From assembly GCA_914767885.1 (NCBI GenBank), contig CAJZBQ010000004.1:535001-599000 (forward strand): DNA of 64,000 bases. The letters run 5' to 3'. Source of the DNA: Blepharisma stoltei. Taxonomy: Eukaryota > Ciliophora > Heterotrichea > Heterotrichida > Blepharismidae. Under the pieces are notes generated by a model. That model was not told the origin of the DNA, made no database searches, and saw nothing but the letters and a program-made list of their open reading frames with translations. This document shows positions 55,762 to 64,000 of this stretch, one piece after another. Positions within the stretch are counted from its first letter, which is position 1. The number at the start of each line of letters is the position of its first letter. Both the position numbers and the translations under genes were made by a program.

Positions 55762-56628
55762 TTATATCCCCAAAATAATAGGATTTTCAAATGGTTTGCC
55801 CATTCGCAGAAGAAGCTGGAAATCTTCATTTCTGACATACTCAATTTTTGAAGGAGTCAAGCTAATCTCCGATAATGTTCTTTCCCTTAGCCTCCCTATA
55901 TTATAAGTGGTAAATTCTTTATTATTGAACAAATAAATCATTCCAAATCTCAATATCGTAGGCTTGTTTACACTAAACGGCTTCCTTAGTTGCTGCTGCA
56001 TGACTATGGACTCATTCTGCAAATCAAACATCCACACATTCTGTAAAGCTGCCCCTGACTCATCTTTTCCTCCAAAAATCATGACAGAGCCACTTGCTAC
56101 AACAAAAATCCCAAGTGACGAGATGCTCACAGGCAAGATCAAATCACATAAAACCCATTCTTCATTATGCATGTCAAATCTTTCTATTGTGGATACTCCG
56201 ACACCTCCACAAACGTAGATAAATTGTGCATTAATTATTGCTGCGGAGTTGACCCTGGGGTAAATTAGTTGAGGCAAAGACGTCCATTTGTTTTTTTCAA
56301 TATTAAAAGCTTCCACAGTGCTTAAAGCTTGCTCCGACTCTTCATTATATCCTCCTATAGCGTAAATTGTGTCTGACGAAGATACCGCACACAAGTCAGC
56401 TCTATTAGAAAGCATAGGTGTAAGTTTTCTAATAGAAGAATTTTCTAATTGCAAAACTCTATTTAAAGTACCATTATAAATACCTCCAATAAGCAATACA
56501 GTTGTCCCACAATAAACTACACAAAAACGAGTTCCAAAATTTTCATTCCAGTCGATATCGATTTTCTCCCAAGTTTCGGAGTCAAAATCAAAAAGATAAG
56601 CTTCAGATGATTCAAAATGATATGCCAT
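55762..56628 (-). CDS. Kelch-repeat beta-propeller protein
   Basis: A 288-aa protein from ATG 56626-56628. It has repeated kelch blades with a Gly-Gly pair and spaced aromatic residues: VLLIGGIYNGTLNRV, TIYAIGGYNEESEQ, FIYVCGGVGVSTIERF, VMIFGGKDESGAALQNVW. No BTB or F-box is seen; the length fits a single propeller, which usually binds protein partners. It begins 33 bp after the stop of the upstream Sec6-like gene. Confidence 0.85.
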   Translation of the reverse strand: MAYHFESSEAYLFDFDSETWEKIDIDWNENFGTRFCVVYCGTTVLLIGGIYNGTLNRVLQLENSSIRKLTPMLSNRADLCAVSSSDTIYAIGGYNEESEQALSTVEAFNIEKNKWTSLPQLIYPRVNSAAIINAQFIYVCGGVGVSTIERFDMHNEEWVLCDLILPVSISSLGIFVVASGSVMIFGGKDESGAALQNVWMFDLQNESIVMQQQLRKPFSVNKPTILRFGMIYLFNNKEFTTYNIGRLRERTLSEISLTPSKIEYVRNEDFQLLLRMGKPFENPIILGI

Positions 56629-56659
56629 TTATTAGGTGAGAGTTTATATTTATTAATTA

Positions 56660-58714
56660 TTAGGTTTGTGGCTGAATTACTGTTATTATGGCTTTTGCCA
56701 GCTGCTCACTGTTTGGTATAAAAGGCTGAATCAAAGCTGAAAGCTGCTCAACATCAAGGTCTCCTTGCTCCTGCAATGCTACCAGTCCATTAAAAAGAGT
56801 TTCTATCGGAATCTGCATTTCAAGTTTACTAGCAAAGTCCAGGAAATCATGCTTATCTCTATAAACAGATTCTCTAAACTGGCTGAGGACTAGTGACATT
56901 TCTTTTTTGTTTTTCGATGCTTGGTTATTTCCTTGTATGACTAATAAAACTTGATAATCATATACGACATTCACAACCTTTGAAAATGATTGAACCAGTC
57001 TTTCTAGATAAGCCTGTAAATAAACCTCAAAAAAGCGCCGCTTAAAGCGCCTTTCGTAGTATTCAGTTGACAGCCACTGAGAGATGTCTTTATCATAGTC
57101 TTCCATAGTTGCAAATGCGCTAGGCACTGGGCCACTTGCAATCCAATTAGTAGTAAACAGCACAAGAACAGTGTCTGGGGCTATAGATCTTAAAACACTT
57201 ATAGCAAGGGCATTTGCCCCTTCTCCACAGAGGGTTAGAAATCCTTTTTGGACGCCTTCGAACATTCTTTCAATTCTTTCTAATTGGAAACTTTCTGTAT
57301 AATATTTTTTGCAAGATTTCATTAAATCCACTGTATGCTTGGAAGCTCTCTGATTGTTGTTTATGCTTAAACACAACGAAGCGACTTGCAGTTCAGGATC
57401 CTCAAGGTTTATCATCTCAGAAAGTTGTGAGGATAATTTTTTTTGCTGAGATATCAGTCGAGTTGCACAAACACGGAAAATTTCAATAAGAACTTCGCCT
57501 GAAAGCCTATTTGAAACAAAATTAAGCTGCTGGTTAACTGCTGAAAACATTTCTTCTGGCAAAGTGTCTGTCAGTGGCTCATATTTAGCAGCCATTTCCA
57601 TGATTTGGTTGTTGGAGGAATGAGCTTGCAGGGCTCGATTTATTCATTCTGATAGAAGATTTTCCATATGCTGAATAAAATCCGGCATAAGCTCCTTTAC
57701 TTTGGCGAAAAGAATTTGAATGTCTACGTCTTCCAAGGAATCTGCGCAGTATTTTTTAATGGCTTCGCTGTATTCAGAAACCCATTGAAAAATCAGCACA
57801 AGTAGCCCTGGAGAGGCTCTAAGCTTTTCTAAATCAGATAATTGAGGCTCTATTGCAGCTTGAATGCAATTCCTGTATTTATTGACGCAGTAGTTATAAA
57901 GATTGTACTCAGGTGGAAAGCAAGGCAAAACTTTTTCTATCATAATTCCAAGTTCGTTTATGGCTTGATGAGTATTTTCTGATAATTTTTCTAAATTTTC
58001 GACATTTAGTAAGGTAAGGAGTCTTTTTTCAATTCCCAATCCCAAGTGCTCTCTTACTTTTTCTTCAGCTTGATCTTGAATGTTTCTAATAATTTTTATT
58101 ACTCTTACAATAGCTTTCGGCTGTTTTTGTGCTATTTCTATTGAATTTTCAATTACTCTTCATATCGAAGTGTTAAGCTCAGCTTCAAATTCATCCAAAG
58201 GAGCAAATTGCTTTTTGAGAACCTCTCTGACACTTGGTGGGGCCTTTTCCAATAATTTCCTTTTATGATCAGATAGCTTGATACCTTGGTTCACAATAGA
58301 AGCAAGCTTTTCTTTGTCTCCAAAATCTTTTCTTAGATCAGCCAATGTTTTTTCCAAATTGAGAAAAGGTTTTACAATGTTAATTGTTTGAGAGATATTT
58401 GCCTGAGCAATTACTATGCTTTTAAGTGATCCAGGCTGTTCAGGGCAAAGGCTTCCTAAATGCTCAATAGGCTCTAGTAGCGCATTTGACGCAGCTTTAT
58501 GCAAGGTGCATAGCACCTGCCTATGGGTATCAACTTCTCGGTTTAAAGCTCCTCCGAGCTCGAATGCAGAGTTTTCTTGATTTTTTGTAAAGTCTGCTAT
58601 TAATTTTTTGATCCTTACATGAACTAAAGAAATATCGCCTTCTAGCTCGGATAAAGTTTTATTCAAAGTAGTTTTGGCTTTTGCAAGAGCTTGGTTTTCA
58701 TCTGAAAAATTCAT
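56660..58714 (-). CDS. Exocyst subunit Sec6 (EXOC3)-like
   Basis: A 684-aa all-helical protein, ATG 58712-58714, open with three in-frame TGA Trp codons (NTSIWRVIEN, LLSEWINRAL). The pattern fits Sec6/EXOC3: an N-terminal coiled segment, IMIEKVLPCFPPEYNLYNYC resembling the PPxYNIF block, and a C-terminal domain with RRFFEVYLQAYLERLVQSF. Sec6 is part of the exocyst that tethers secretory vesicles to the plasma membrane. Distant similarity judged by eye; another CATCHR-family tether is the alternative. Confidence 0.7.
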
Positions 58715-58726
58715 ATTATTAAGTTA

Positions 58727-60701
58727 TTATGGGTTATTTCCTTTTACAGTTCTATATGTATAGTGGGCTTGCGATCTGCCTCCCGATTCTTTTAGCTGAC
58801 TCAATAAGACTTTTTTCTGATCTTCAAGCTCATTAATTCTGTTATTTTGAGCGTAAATATGCTCTTGCATTTCATCATGCCTTTTTTTGTATTTTTCAAC
58901 CTCTAGCTTCATTTCTTGTTCAAAATTCGACTGATCAGTAATTTTACCTTGCAGCGTCACAATAAAAGCTTGCGCTTCTTTCAGCTCTTTATCAATTAAA
59001 TTCCTAGCAGCTACAGCTTGCATAGCAATTTTTTCTTTTCTTTGTTTTTCCTCTATAATTGTTTTGATTTTTTGTTTTTCTTTTTCAAGTTCCTCTATGG
59101 CTTGATTCATCTTGTCTTCGGTTATTATTTTTTCGTCCCTGATTTTTTTCTTCATGAAAGCTTCATTTCTAAACATCCCAGGGAGCAACTCGGCGTCTTG
59201 TCGAATATTTTTTATTTCTTGGATTAATTCTGCGTGTATTTTTTCGGCTTCTTCTAACCTGGGCAAAAATGTTTCATTTATTTTGGCTAATTGAGCTTCA
59301 AGTTGCTTAGCGTGCTGCGCTAAATGAAGATTTTCACTTTCCAGAGAAATTTTTTCCATATTAATTTTTTGGATCTGCCTGGAGTCATGCTCGATTTTCA
59401 TTGATTTTTCTTCTAAATCTCTCGTCATTTGGAACCACTCACGCCTGTCAGGATTTCTCATCATAATTCTCAAGTTTTGGACCTCTTCTTCTAGTTTCTC
59501 TTGATTTTTATGAGTTTGTTCTAGCTCATTTCTTACTACCCCCTTTTTCTTGATTGAGCCAATAGCCATCGCCCGACCAAGAATGGGCTGAAAAAAAATC
59601 ATGTATAATTTTCCCATGAAAAATATTTTATGGGATAGCCTAAGCAATATATTAGCAAGTATGCCAAAATTCAATATTTAAATTTGATTAGGAATAATTA
59701 TTTAGTTTAAACATTTAATATTAATTACTATTAAAGACGAGCAGTTAGATTTGAGACATGCTCGGAGTTGGCTTTTGATATGACTATACGATTTGCTCTA
59801 TCAAAAATGCGAGTTAATTTTTTGCAATTTTAGGAAACTCTCAGTCATCTCGTTTGATCAAGGATGGGGCGATTTAGGCTTTTCGCATTTGGGGACTTTT
59901 TTTTAGACTCTAATCGAAAATTACTGTATTTAGTTGAAAATTATTTTCAATCATCCTGATCATGGTCTGGAATTCATCTGTAAATGCAGTTAGAGTTTGA
60001 ATAAAATTTACTTTTGCTTTTGGCGAAGAATTTATCTGTGGCAGTTCTTGGCTTATTTTAGGGTGAACATAGTCTATTTTTGCTGGTATGTATCCATGCT
60101 CATTTTTATAATCGACAATATTCTGCACAATGTCTAATATTTCACCTTTTACGTAGCCAGTTTCCAAAATATTCAAATCCATTCACAAAACAATTTTTCT
60201 ATGCATCATTGATTTGAAAATCTGGCTAGTAAGGTTTTCTTTTAAATCGTAAAGTTCACACAGAATTTCATGGACTCCTTCTTGGTTTTGTGAGACTGAG
60301 GCTGCATTTAATTTAGAAATTTCTGTCGAGACGCTTTGAAGGACTAAGTCTCATGTTTTATATTCGCAAGTTTTAGGAAGATGAGCAGAATTTTTTAAAA
60401 TGTTTATAAGAACTTTGAAATCGTTTGAAAACTTTTCTGAGACTTTCATAAGAAAGCTGGTACCTTTATTTACTTCGTATATAGATGAAGGCGTTTCTCT
60501 GCGAAGTTGCTTCAAAAATTCACCATGAGATCGGAGGTCTTTTTGCAAAGTATCAATTGAATTACGTCAGGTTGCCACCCTTTGGGTGGTATCTTGAGGC
60601 AGGGTATTTTCTGTTATATTTAAATACTCGTTTCTAGCATTTTGGACTTTCCTCATAGAGAGTCTGATAGATGAGTTCAAGTCAACGCCTTTATTTTTCA
60701 T
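58727..60701 (-). CDS. Coiled-coil protein with one IES and a short intron
   Basis: Modelled as one gene of about 538 aa: ATG 60699-60701, TAA at 58727. The N-terminal 260 residues (MKNKGVDLNSSIRLSMRK, VATWRNSIDTLQKDL, HGYIPAKIDYVHPKI) form a helical domain; the C-terminal 280 are coiled coil (RDLEEKSMKIEHDSRQIQK, EEAEKIHAELIQEIKNIR). The two halves join only if a degenerate F3 IES (59533-59873) and a 17-nt intron (59908-59924) are removed; the total is then a multiple of three. If not, two genes exist, the second starting at ATG 59617. No family recognised. The stop lies 12 bp from the Sec6-like start. Confidence 0.6.
59533..59873. mobile_element. Degenerate F3-derived IES (341 bp)
   Basis: TTA at 59533-59535 and 59874-59876. 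Left end: CTTGATTGAGCC...GCCCGACCAAGAATGGGC. Right end: CGTTTGATCAAGGATGGGG. An old copy of F3. Confidence 0.7.
59908..59924 (-). other. Probable 17-nt intron
   Basis: On the minus strand GTAATTTTCGATTAGAG. The first 15 nt also form a GT-AG unit very like the other introns, but only the 17-nt version (or a homopolymer error nearby) keeps the downstream frame. Confidence 0.5.
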
Positions 60702-60842
60702 TTTGCTATATAACTGTATTTATTTGTTCATACATCATTTGCCTCTCGAATTTATATCAATTCGTATGATAAAATAGCAAATATTTTAATTACACATAAA
60801 TCCTCACTAGATGTTGCAATCTTTTGCCTGTGCATTAATAGC

Positions 60843-61194
60843 TAACTCCCCCCTCCGTGAGTGAACAAAAAAATTTTATTCACTCAGGAGGGGTTATTTT
60901 TTTTTTTAAAAAATTTATATATATAGAAAATATTTTGTTTCGAAATTTAAAAAAAAATCCTAGTTGGCAAAAATTTGAAAGCAAATATTAATTTAATTTA
61001 TTAAATTTATGTTTTAAAAAGCAATTTGTTTTAAAATTAAACAGAATTAGCTCTAGATTTCATTATACTAGTTATCACTTATATATCAAAATTGTTTTAA
61101 TAAAAAATTTTTCTATTAAAAAATTTTTGTTCACTCACGGAGACCAAAAAATAGGGATTTTTCTAATGGTTTTGTTCACTCACGGAGGGGGGAG
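60843..61194. mobile_element. F1 MITE (352 bp), intergenic
   Basis: TAA at 60843-60845 and 61195-61197, ends CTCCCCCCTCCGTGAGTGAAC and CACTCACGGAGGGGGGAG. Between the coiled-coil and Rab genes; the rest of 60702-61331 shows nothing. Confidence 0.9.
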
Positions 61195-61331
61195 TAAAGC
61201 ACAAGCTAATTTAGTGTATTGCCGATGATTAATCTTATAAAACTTTTCGATGCTAAGTTATAGATTCAATATAGATTAATAACAATATCTTCGAATTTAT
61301 AGTAACTATAAGGCGGCACGAACTGGCCTAG

Positions 61332-62275
61332 TTAATTATTATTGCAATTAAATATGTTTTGCGCATTTTTGGAATTCAGAGACGGTATAATATGAAAAAT
61401 TAATATTTCGAGGGTTCTTCCAATGTTATACCCGTACTTCGACGATGTTTCAATATAAATTTAAAGTTAAAATTATAAGACCATAAGCGGATAGACTATT
61501 AGCCTACATAAACCCACATAGACTAAGGACCAGCTCCCTAGGCTCGAGCCACCTCTTGTGGATGCCCTGCTAGTTTCGATAAGCATAGACTAAGTGGATG
61601 GCAAAACCTGTCTAGCCCATTAGCAGGGGCAGGGAAAAACTTCGGTTGAGAAACAAAACTCCCCTGCTCGGCAAGAATCCCCAAACCCTAAGGCCTACAG
61701 GGGCACTTTTTTCAGCTTCATTGGGATGGTCCACCTCCACCACAGGGATTGTGTCTCGGGATCCATCTTTCGCCGACTCCACATTTTTTATTTCTTGCTT
61801 CAATATAAGGAATTCCTAAACTATCTGCAAAACTTTTTCCTTCATCATAAGAAACCACTCTTTCATTTTCTAAATCGCATTTGTTTCCCACTAAAATGAA
61901 TCCATGAGCTATATCACTATGACTCCCTATGAGCTCTTTTCAAAATTTAACTGCTTCAAACGATTTTCTATCAATTACACTAAAAAATATTAAAAATCCA
62001 TGGCCACCTCTAAAGTAATTTGCTGTAATAGGTTTAAATCTGTCTTGCCCAGAAGTATCTCACATATGCAGCTTATAAGTTTTATTTAAATGCCGAGCTC
62101 AGCCAATTTTCTATATGATTCTTACAAAATCGATTCCAATTGTTGGAATATAATCTCCAACATAATCTCGATTAGCAAATTGCGATATAAATGAAGACTT
62201 TCCACTGCATTCTGCTCCAACGAATATTAGGTTTAAGCGCCAATCTCTGTCTATAGACTACCAATCTGAGCTCAT
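61332..62275 (-). CDS. Rab-like GTPase with two 15-nt introns and one IES
   Basis: A 187-aa protein: ATG 62273-62275, TAA 61332-61334. P-loop GAECSGKSS, switch I with PTIGIDF, switch [11 protein letters not shown] (Trp is TGA), NKCD, and the G5 motif ETSSKYG, which is reached only after IES removal ([12 protein letters not shown]). The C-terminus is NIFNCNNN: a single Cys four residues from the end, not a typical double-Cys Rab tail, so its prenylation is doubtful. Both introns and the IES are needed to keep the frame; the corrected length is a multiple of three. Confidence 0.85.
61456..61805. mobile_element. GC-rich IES (350 bp), repeat family A copy 2
   Basis: Flanked by a 10-bp direct repeat TTCAATATAA (61449-61458, 61799-61808) that contains TA. 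Related in reverse orientation to 4047-4340. Removal restores the GTPase G5 motif. Confidence 0.88.
62111..62125 (-). other. 15-nt spliceosomal intron
   Basis: GTAAGAATCATATAG on the minus strand. It removes an in-frame TAG and joins IGIDF to KIGWARH. Confidence 0.9.
62247..62261 (-). other. 15-nt spliceosomal intron
   Basis: GTAGTCTATAGACAG on the minus strand. Joins MSSD-W to [10 protein letters not shown]; splicing creates a TGA (Trp) codon across the junction. Confidence 0.8.
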
Positions 62276-62393
62276 TATTACAAATAATTATATTAATCAA
62301 TTGCCTTATAATAAAATCACTACTAGTTTAGTGAAATTTTTTTAAATTTATTTTCTTAAAATATTAAACAGATTACTTTATTAAAGCAACAAT

Positions 62394-63947
62394 TTAAATA
62401 TCTAAGATCCTAATTCTCTCAGTTGGCCTCACAATAATTTGACCTCCAAACTGTGACAGGAATATAAAATCTTTAAGTGCCAGCTGTAAGAGCTCATAAA
62501 ACCCACAAGCCATGACCCTTCTTTCTTTTTTCTTTGATAAATCATCAAAGTTGATCATTTCCACAGTGCCAAACTTCATTTTCAGAAGTTTTAGCAGCTT
62601 CAAAGTCCTTGAATTCCACTGATCTTCAAGCTTGGTTTCTTCAGTTTTCTCCACCTTATTTATAACCGGCTCATTTATGTGGGTTTGGACATTTTCTTGT
62701 GGAGGATTTTCTGTGTGCTTGTCAGGGATATTTTCTTTATTATGAGAATTTTCAATTGCTTTAGGCTTTTCAGCAGGATGAGCGTTCTGGCGTGGCTGAG
62801 GAACAGTTTTGTTTTCTTCTTCAAGCTCTCTTAAATGTGTTTTCATCCTTAAAAGCTTGATATTGGAGATATAAAAAGTTTCAAGTTCTGGGTTCATATC
62901 AGGGACTGTTGTCGAATAAAGCATGGTATCAGAATCTGGAGGGACCAAGTCTGCTATTGGGTAAAAGAAGCGAGGGTTTTTAACAATATCTGCAGTAGAG
63001 TCAAGTCCGGCTTGCATATCATAGTCAAGGACAATTGAAGCGTCCTCATATCTTACTGTTTTTCCTTTAGCTTTGCGGGATTTAGCGGGTCTTTCTTCTT
63101 TTTTGACTGGTGGCTTTGCGTCTTCTTCTTTTTTGACTTTAGGTGGAGCTTTTTTGCCTTTGGCTTCGCTATTATCTAGCTGCATTGAGAGAGGAACAAT
63201 TGCAGGAGGCATTTCAACATCCGGAGTAGCATCTGTGGGCGCTGTTGGGTCTGGAGCTTGTGGTGGATTTGGATTAATCAAAGTTTGCCACACTGGTGTC
63301 TTATCAGTCCTAGGTCTTTTTGTAGGATTTCCAGGCTGAAATTCTCCATCTTTATTTTCTTCTTCCTCTTCTTCTTGTAATGGCTCATCCCCTTCTTTTT
63401 GAAGCCAAGCTGCAGCTAGCTGTACATCATCTAAAAAGGTAGTGTTTCTTCCCAGTAAATCTTTCTTTTGGTTGGTGTTTGACTTCAGGTCATTTCCTAA
63501 GAATTTGTCAGGAAGATTCAAAGAGTCAGCCGAAGCATTATTTCTCATCCTTTCTTGATGCTGTTTATTGCCTTGCATAAGATTCATAGCCATAGTTTCG
63601 GGGGTAAGGATTTTTAAAGGATTTAGACGGAGTTTTTCAGGAGCATTGGTAATTCCCATGCTTTTTAAGGTTTCAGCTCCGCTTACTCGGATTCCTTGGC
63701 TGACTTGGTCCATTAGCTGCTCAATTTCTTCGAGGGTAAGGAAGCTTTTTTTGTTGTAGATTTTGGAAAGACCGAGCAGAAGATAGCCTGAGATTCTTAA
63801 GGAATAAAGACTTCCATTTTTGATGGCAATAACTGAATCAGTTACGTCATGTTGATAAATTTGATTCTTGCTAAGTTTTTTGTCCCAATGTGCTGCAAGT
63901 CATACACGGGCGAGAACGCTTTTTGGGTCAAATGCTAGTGAGTTCAT
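62394..63947 (-). CDS. Kleisin cohesin subunit Rad21/Rec8
   Basis: A 517-aa cohesin ring-closing subunit. ATG 63945-63947, TAG at 62394. The N-terminal SMC3-binding region is clear: RVWLAAHWDKKLSKNQI, SLYSLRISGYLLLGLSKIYN, with one TGA Trp. The middle is acidic, Pro/Lys-rich and disordered, with possible separase-type sites not identifiable by eye. The C-terminal winged helix (MKFGTVEMINFDDLSKKKER; ACGFYELLQLALKDF) binds the SMC1 head. Whether mitotic (Rad21) or meiotic (Rec8) cannot be told. No IES or intron. The last 53 bp of the window are AT-rich upstream sequence. Confidence 0.9.
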
Positions 63948-64000
63948 TTAATTTTTATAAAAAGCCCCCAAATTTTATTTTAAAATACTTTGGATTTTTT

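Noticed and set aside
1-64000. Autonomous transposase or retrotransposon polymerase gene
   Set aside because: No frame in any insert shows a DDE/DDD catalytic pattern or reverse-transcriptase motifs; all mobile elements here appear non-autonomous.

Overview
ORGANISM AND TYPE OF DNA. The window looks like germline (micronuclear-type) DNA of a heterotrich ciliate, most likely Blepharisma. (1) TGA is read as tryptophan: conserved Trp positions are TGA in the GBP-type GTPase (TKGLWIW), the small GTPase (WDTSGQ), the kleisin and others, and every gene ends in TAA or TAG. (2) Introns are tiny GT-AG introns of 15 nt (24401, 26637, 62111, 62247) and one of probably 17 nt (59908). (3) Coding regions are interrupted by AT-rich or repetitive inserts lying between repeated TA-containing sites. 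Removing each insert restores an uninterrupted frame and usually a recognisable domain, as expected of internal eliminated sequences (IESs). Many inserts are MITE-like elements. The genus is inference; the code, introns and frame restoration are read from the sequence.

LAYOUT. 1-3564: large-subunit rRNA gene (+) with five short AT-rich inserts at conserved sites. 3.7-10.1 kb: a K+ channel with a cyclic-nucleotide-binding domain (three IESs) and a coiled-coil gene with a nested IES, both minus. 10.7-15.0 kb: a low-complexity/RING zinc-finger gene, ATG8 and a small basic protein, all plus. 15.1-17.9 kb: a myotubularin with a degenerate active site (minus). 18.1-23.9 kb: a small hypothetical, GC-rich repeats, a membrane protein and a CDPK (minus). 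24.2-27.9 kb: an intron-containing small gene, an RRM/RS protein, a hypothetical and a Rab. 28-34.5 kb: one WD40-ion channel gene (minus) with four IESs, one of them 1.84 kb with long inverted repeats, tandem repeats and a nested MITE. 35-38.3 kb: GBP GTPase-coiled coil-zinc finger-PX gene. 38.3-39.8 kb: DMAP1/SWC4-like. 40.0-44.4 kb: large probably mitochondrial protein. 44.5-46.7 kb: coiled-coil protein. 47.1-51.5 kb: large helical/coiled-coil protein. 53-54.4 kb: GST. 54.5-60.7 kb: NAD kinase, kelch protein, Sec6-like exocyst subunit and a coiled-coil protein, tightly packed on the minus strand. 61.3-62.3 kb: Rab-like GTPase. 62.4-63.9 kb: Rad21/Rec8 kleisin.

MOBILE DNA. Three MITE families (F1 motif CTCCGTGAGCGAAC, F2 TTTAAATTGGAAC, F3 ATCCTTGATCGAACG) share CTCCCC...GGGGAG termini, a 3-bp TNA target duplication and a four-motif layout. 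A fourth (F4) lies in a divergent promoter region. Other IESs have different termini (TAGAGGTTTCC, TAGCCCAGG, TATAGAA-TTTC) or are GC-rich repeats. There are no autonomous transposase genes. The genes are ordinary housekeeping and signalling genes (K+ channel, CDPK, Rabs, exocyst, phosphoinositide, chromatin) not organised into a pathway cluster; what unites them is dependence on precise DNA elimination.
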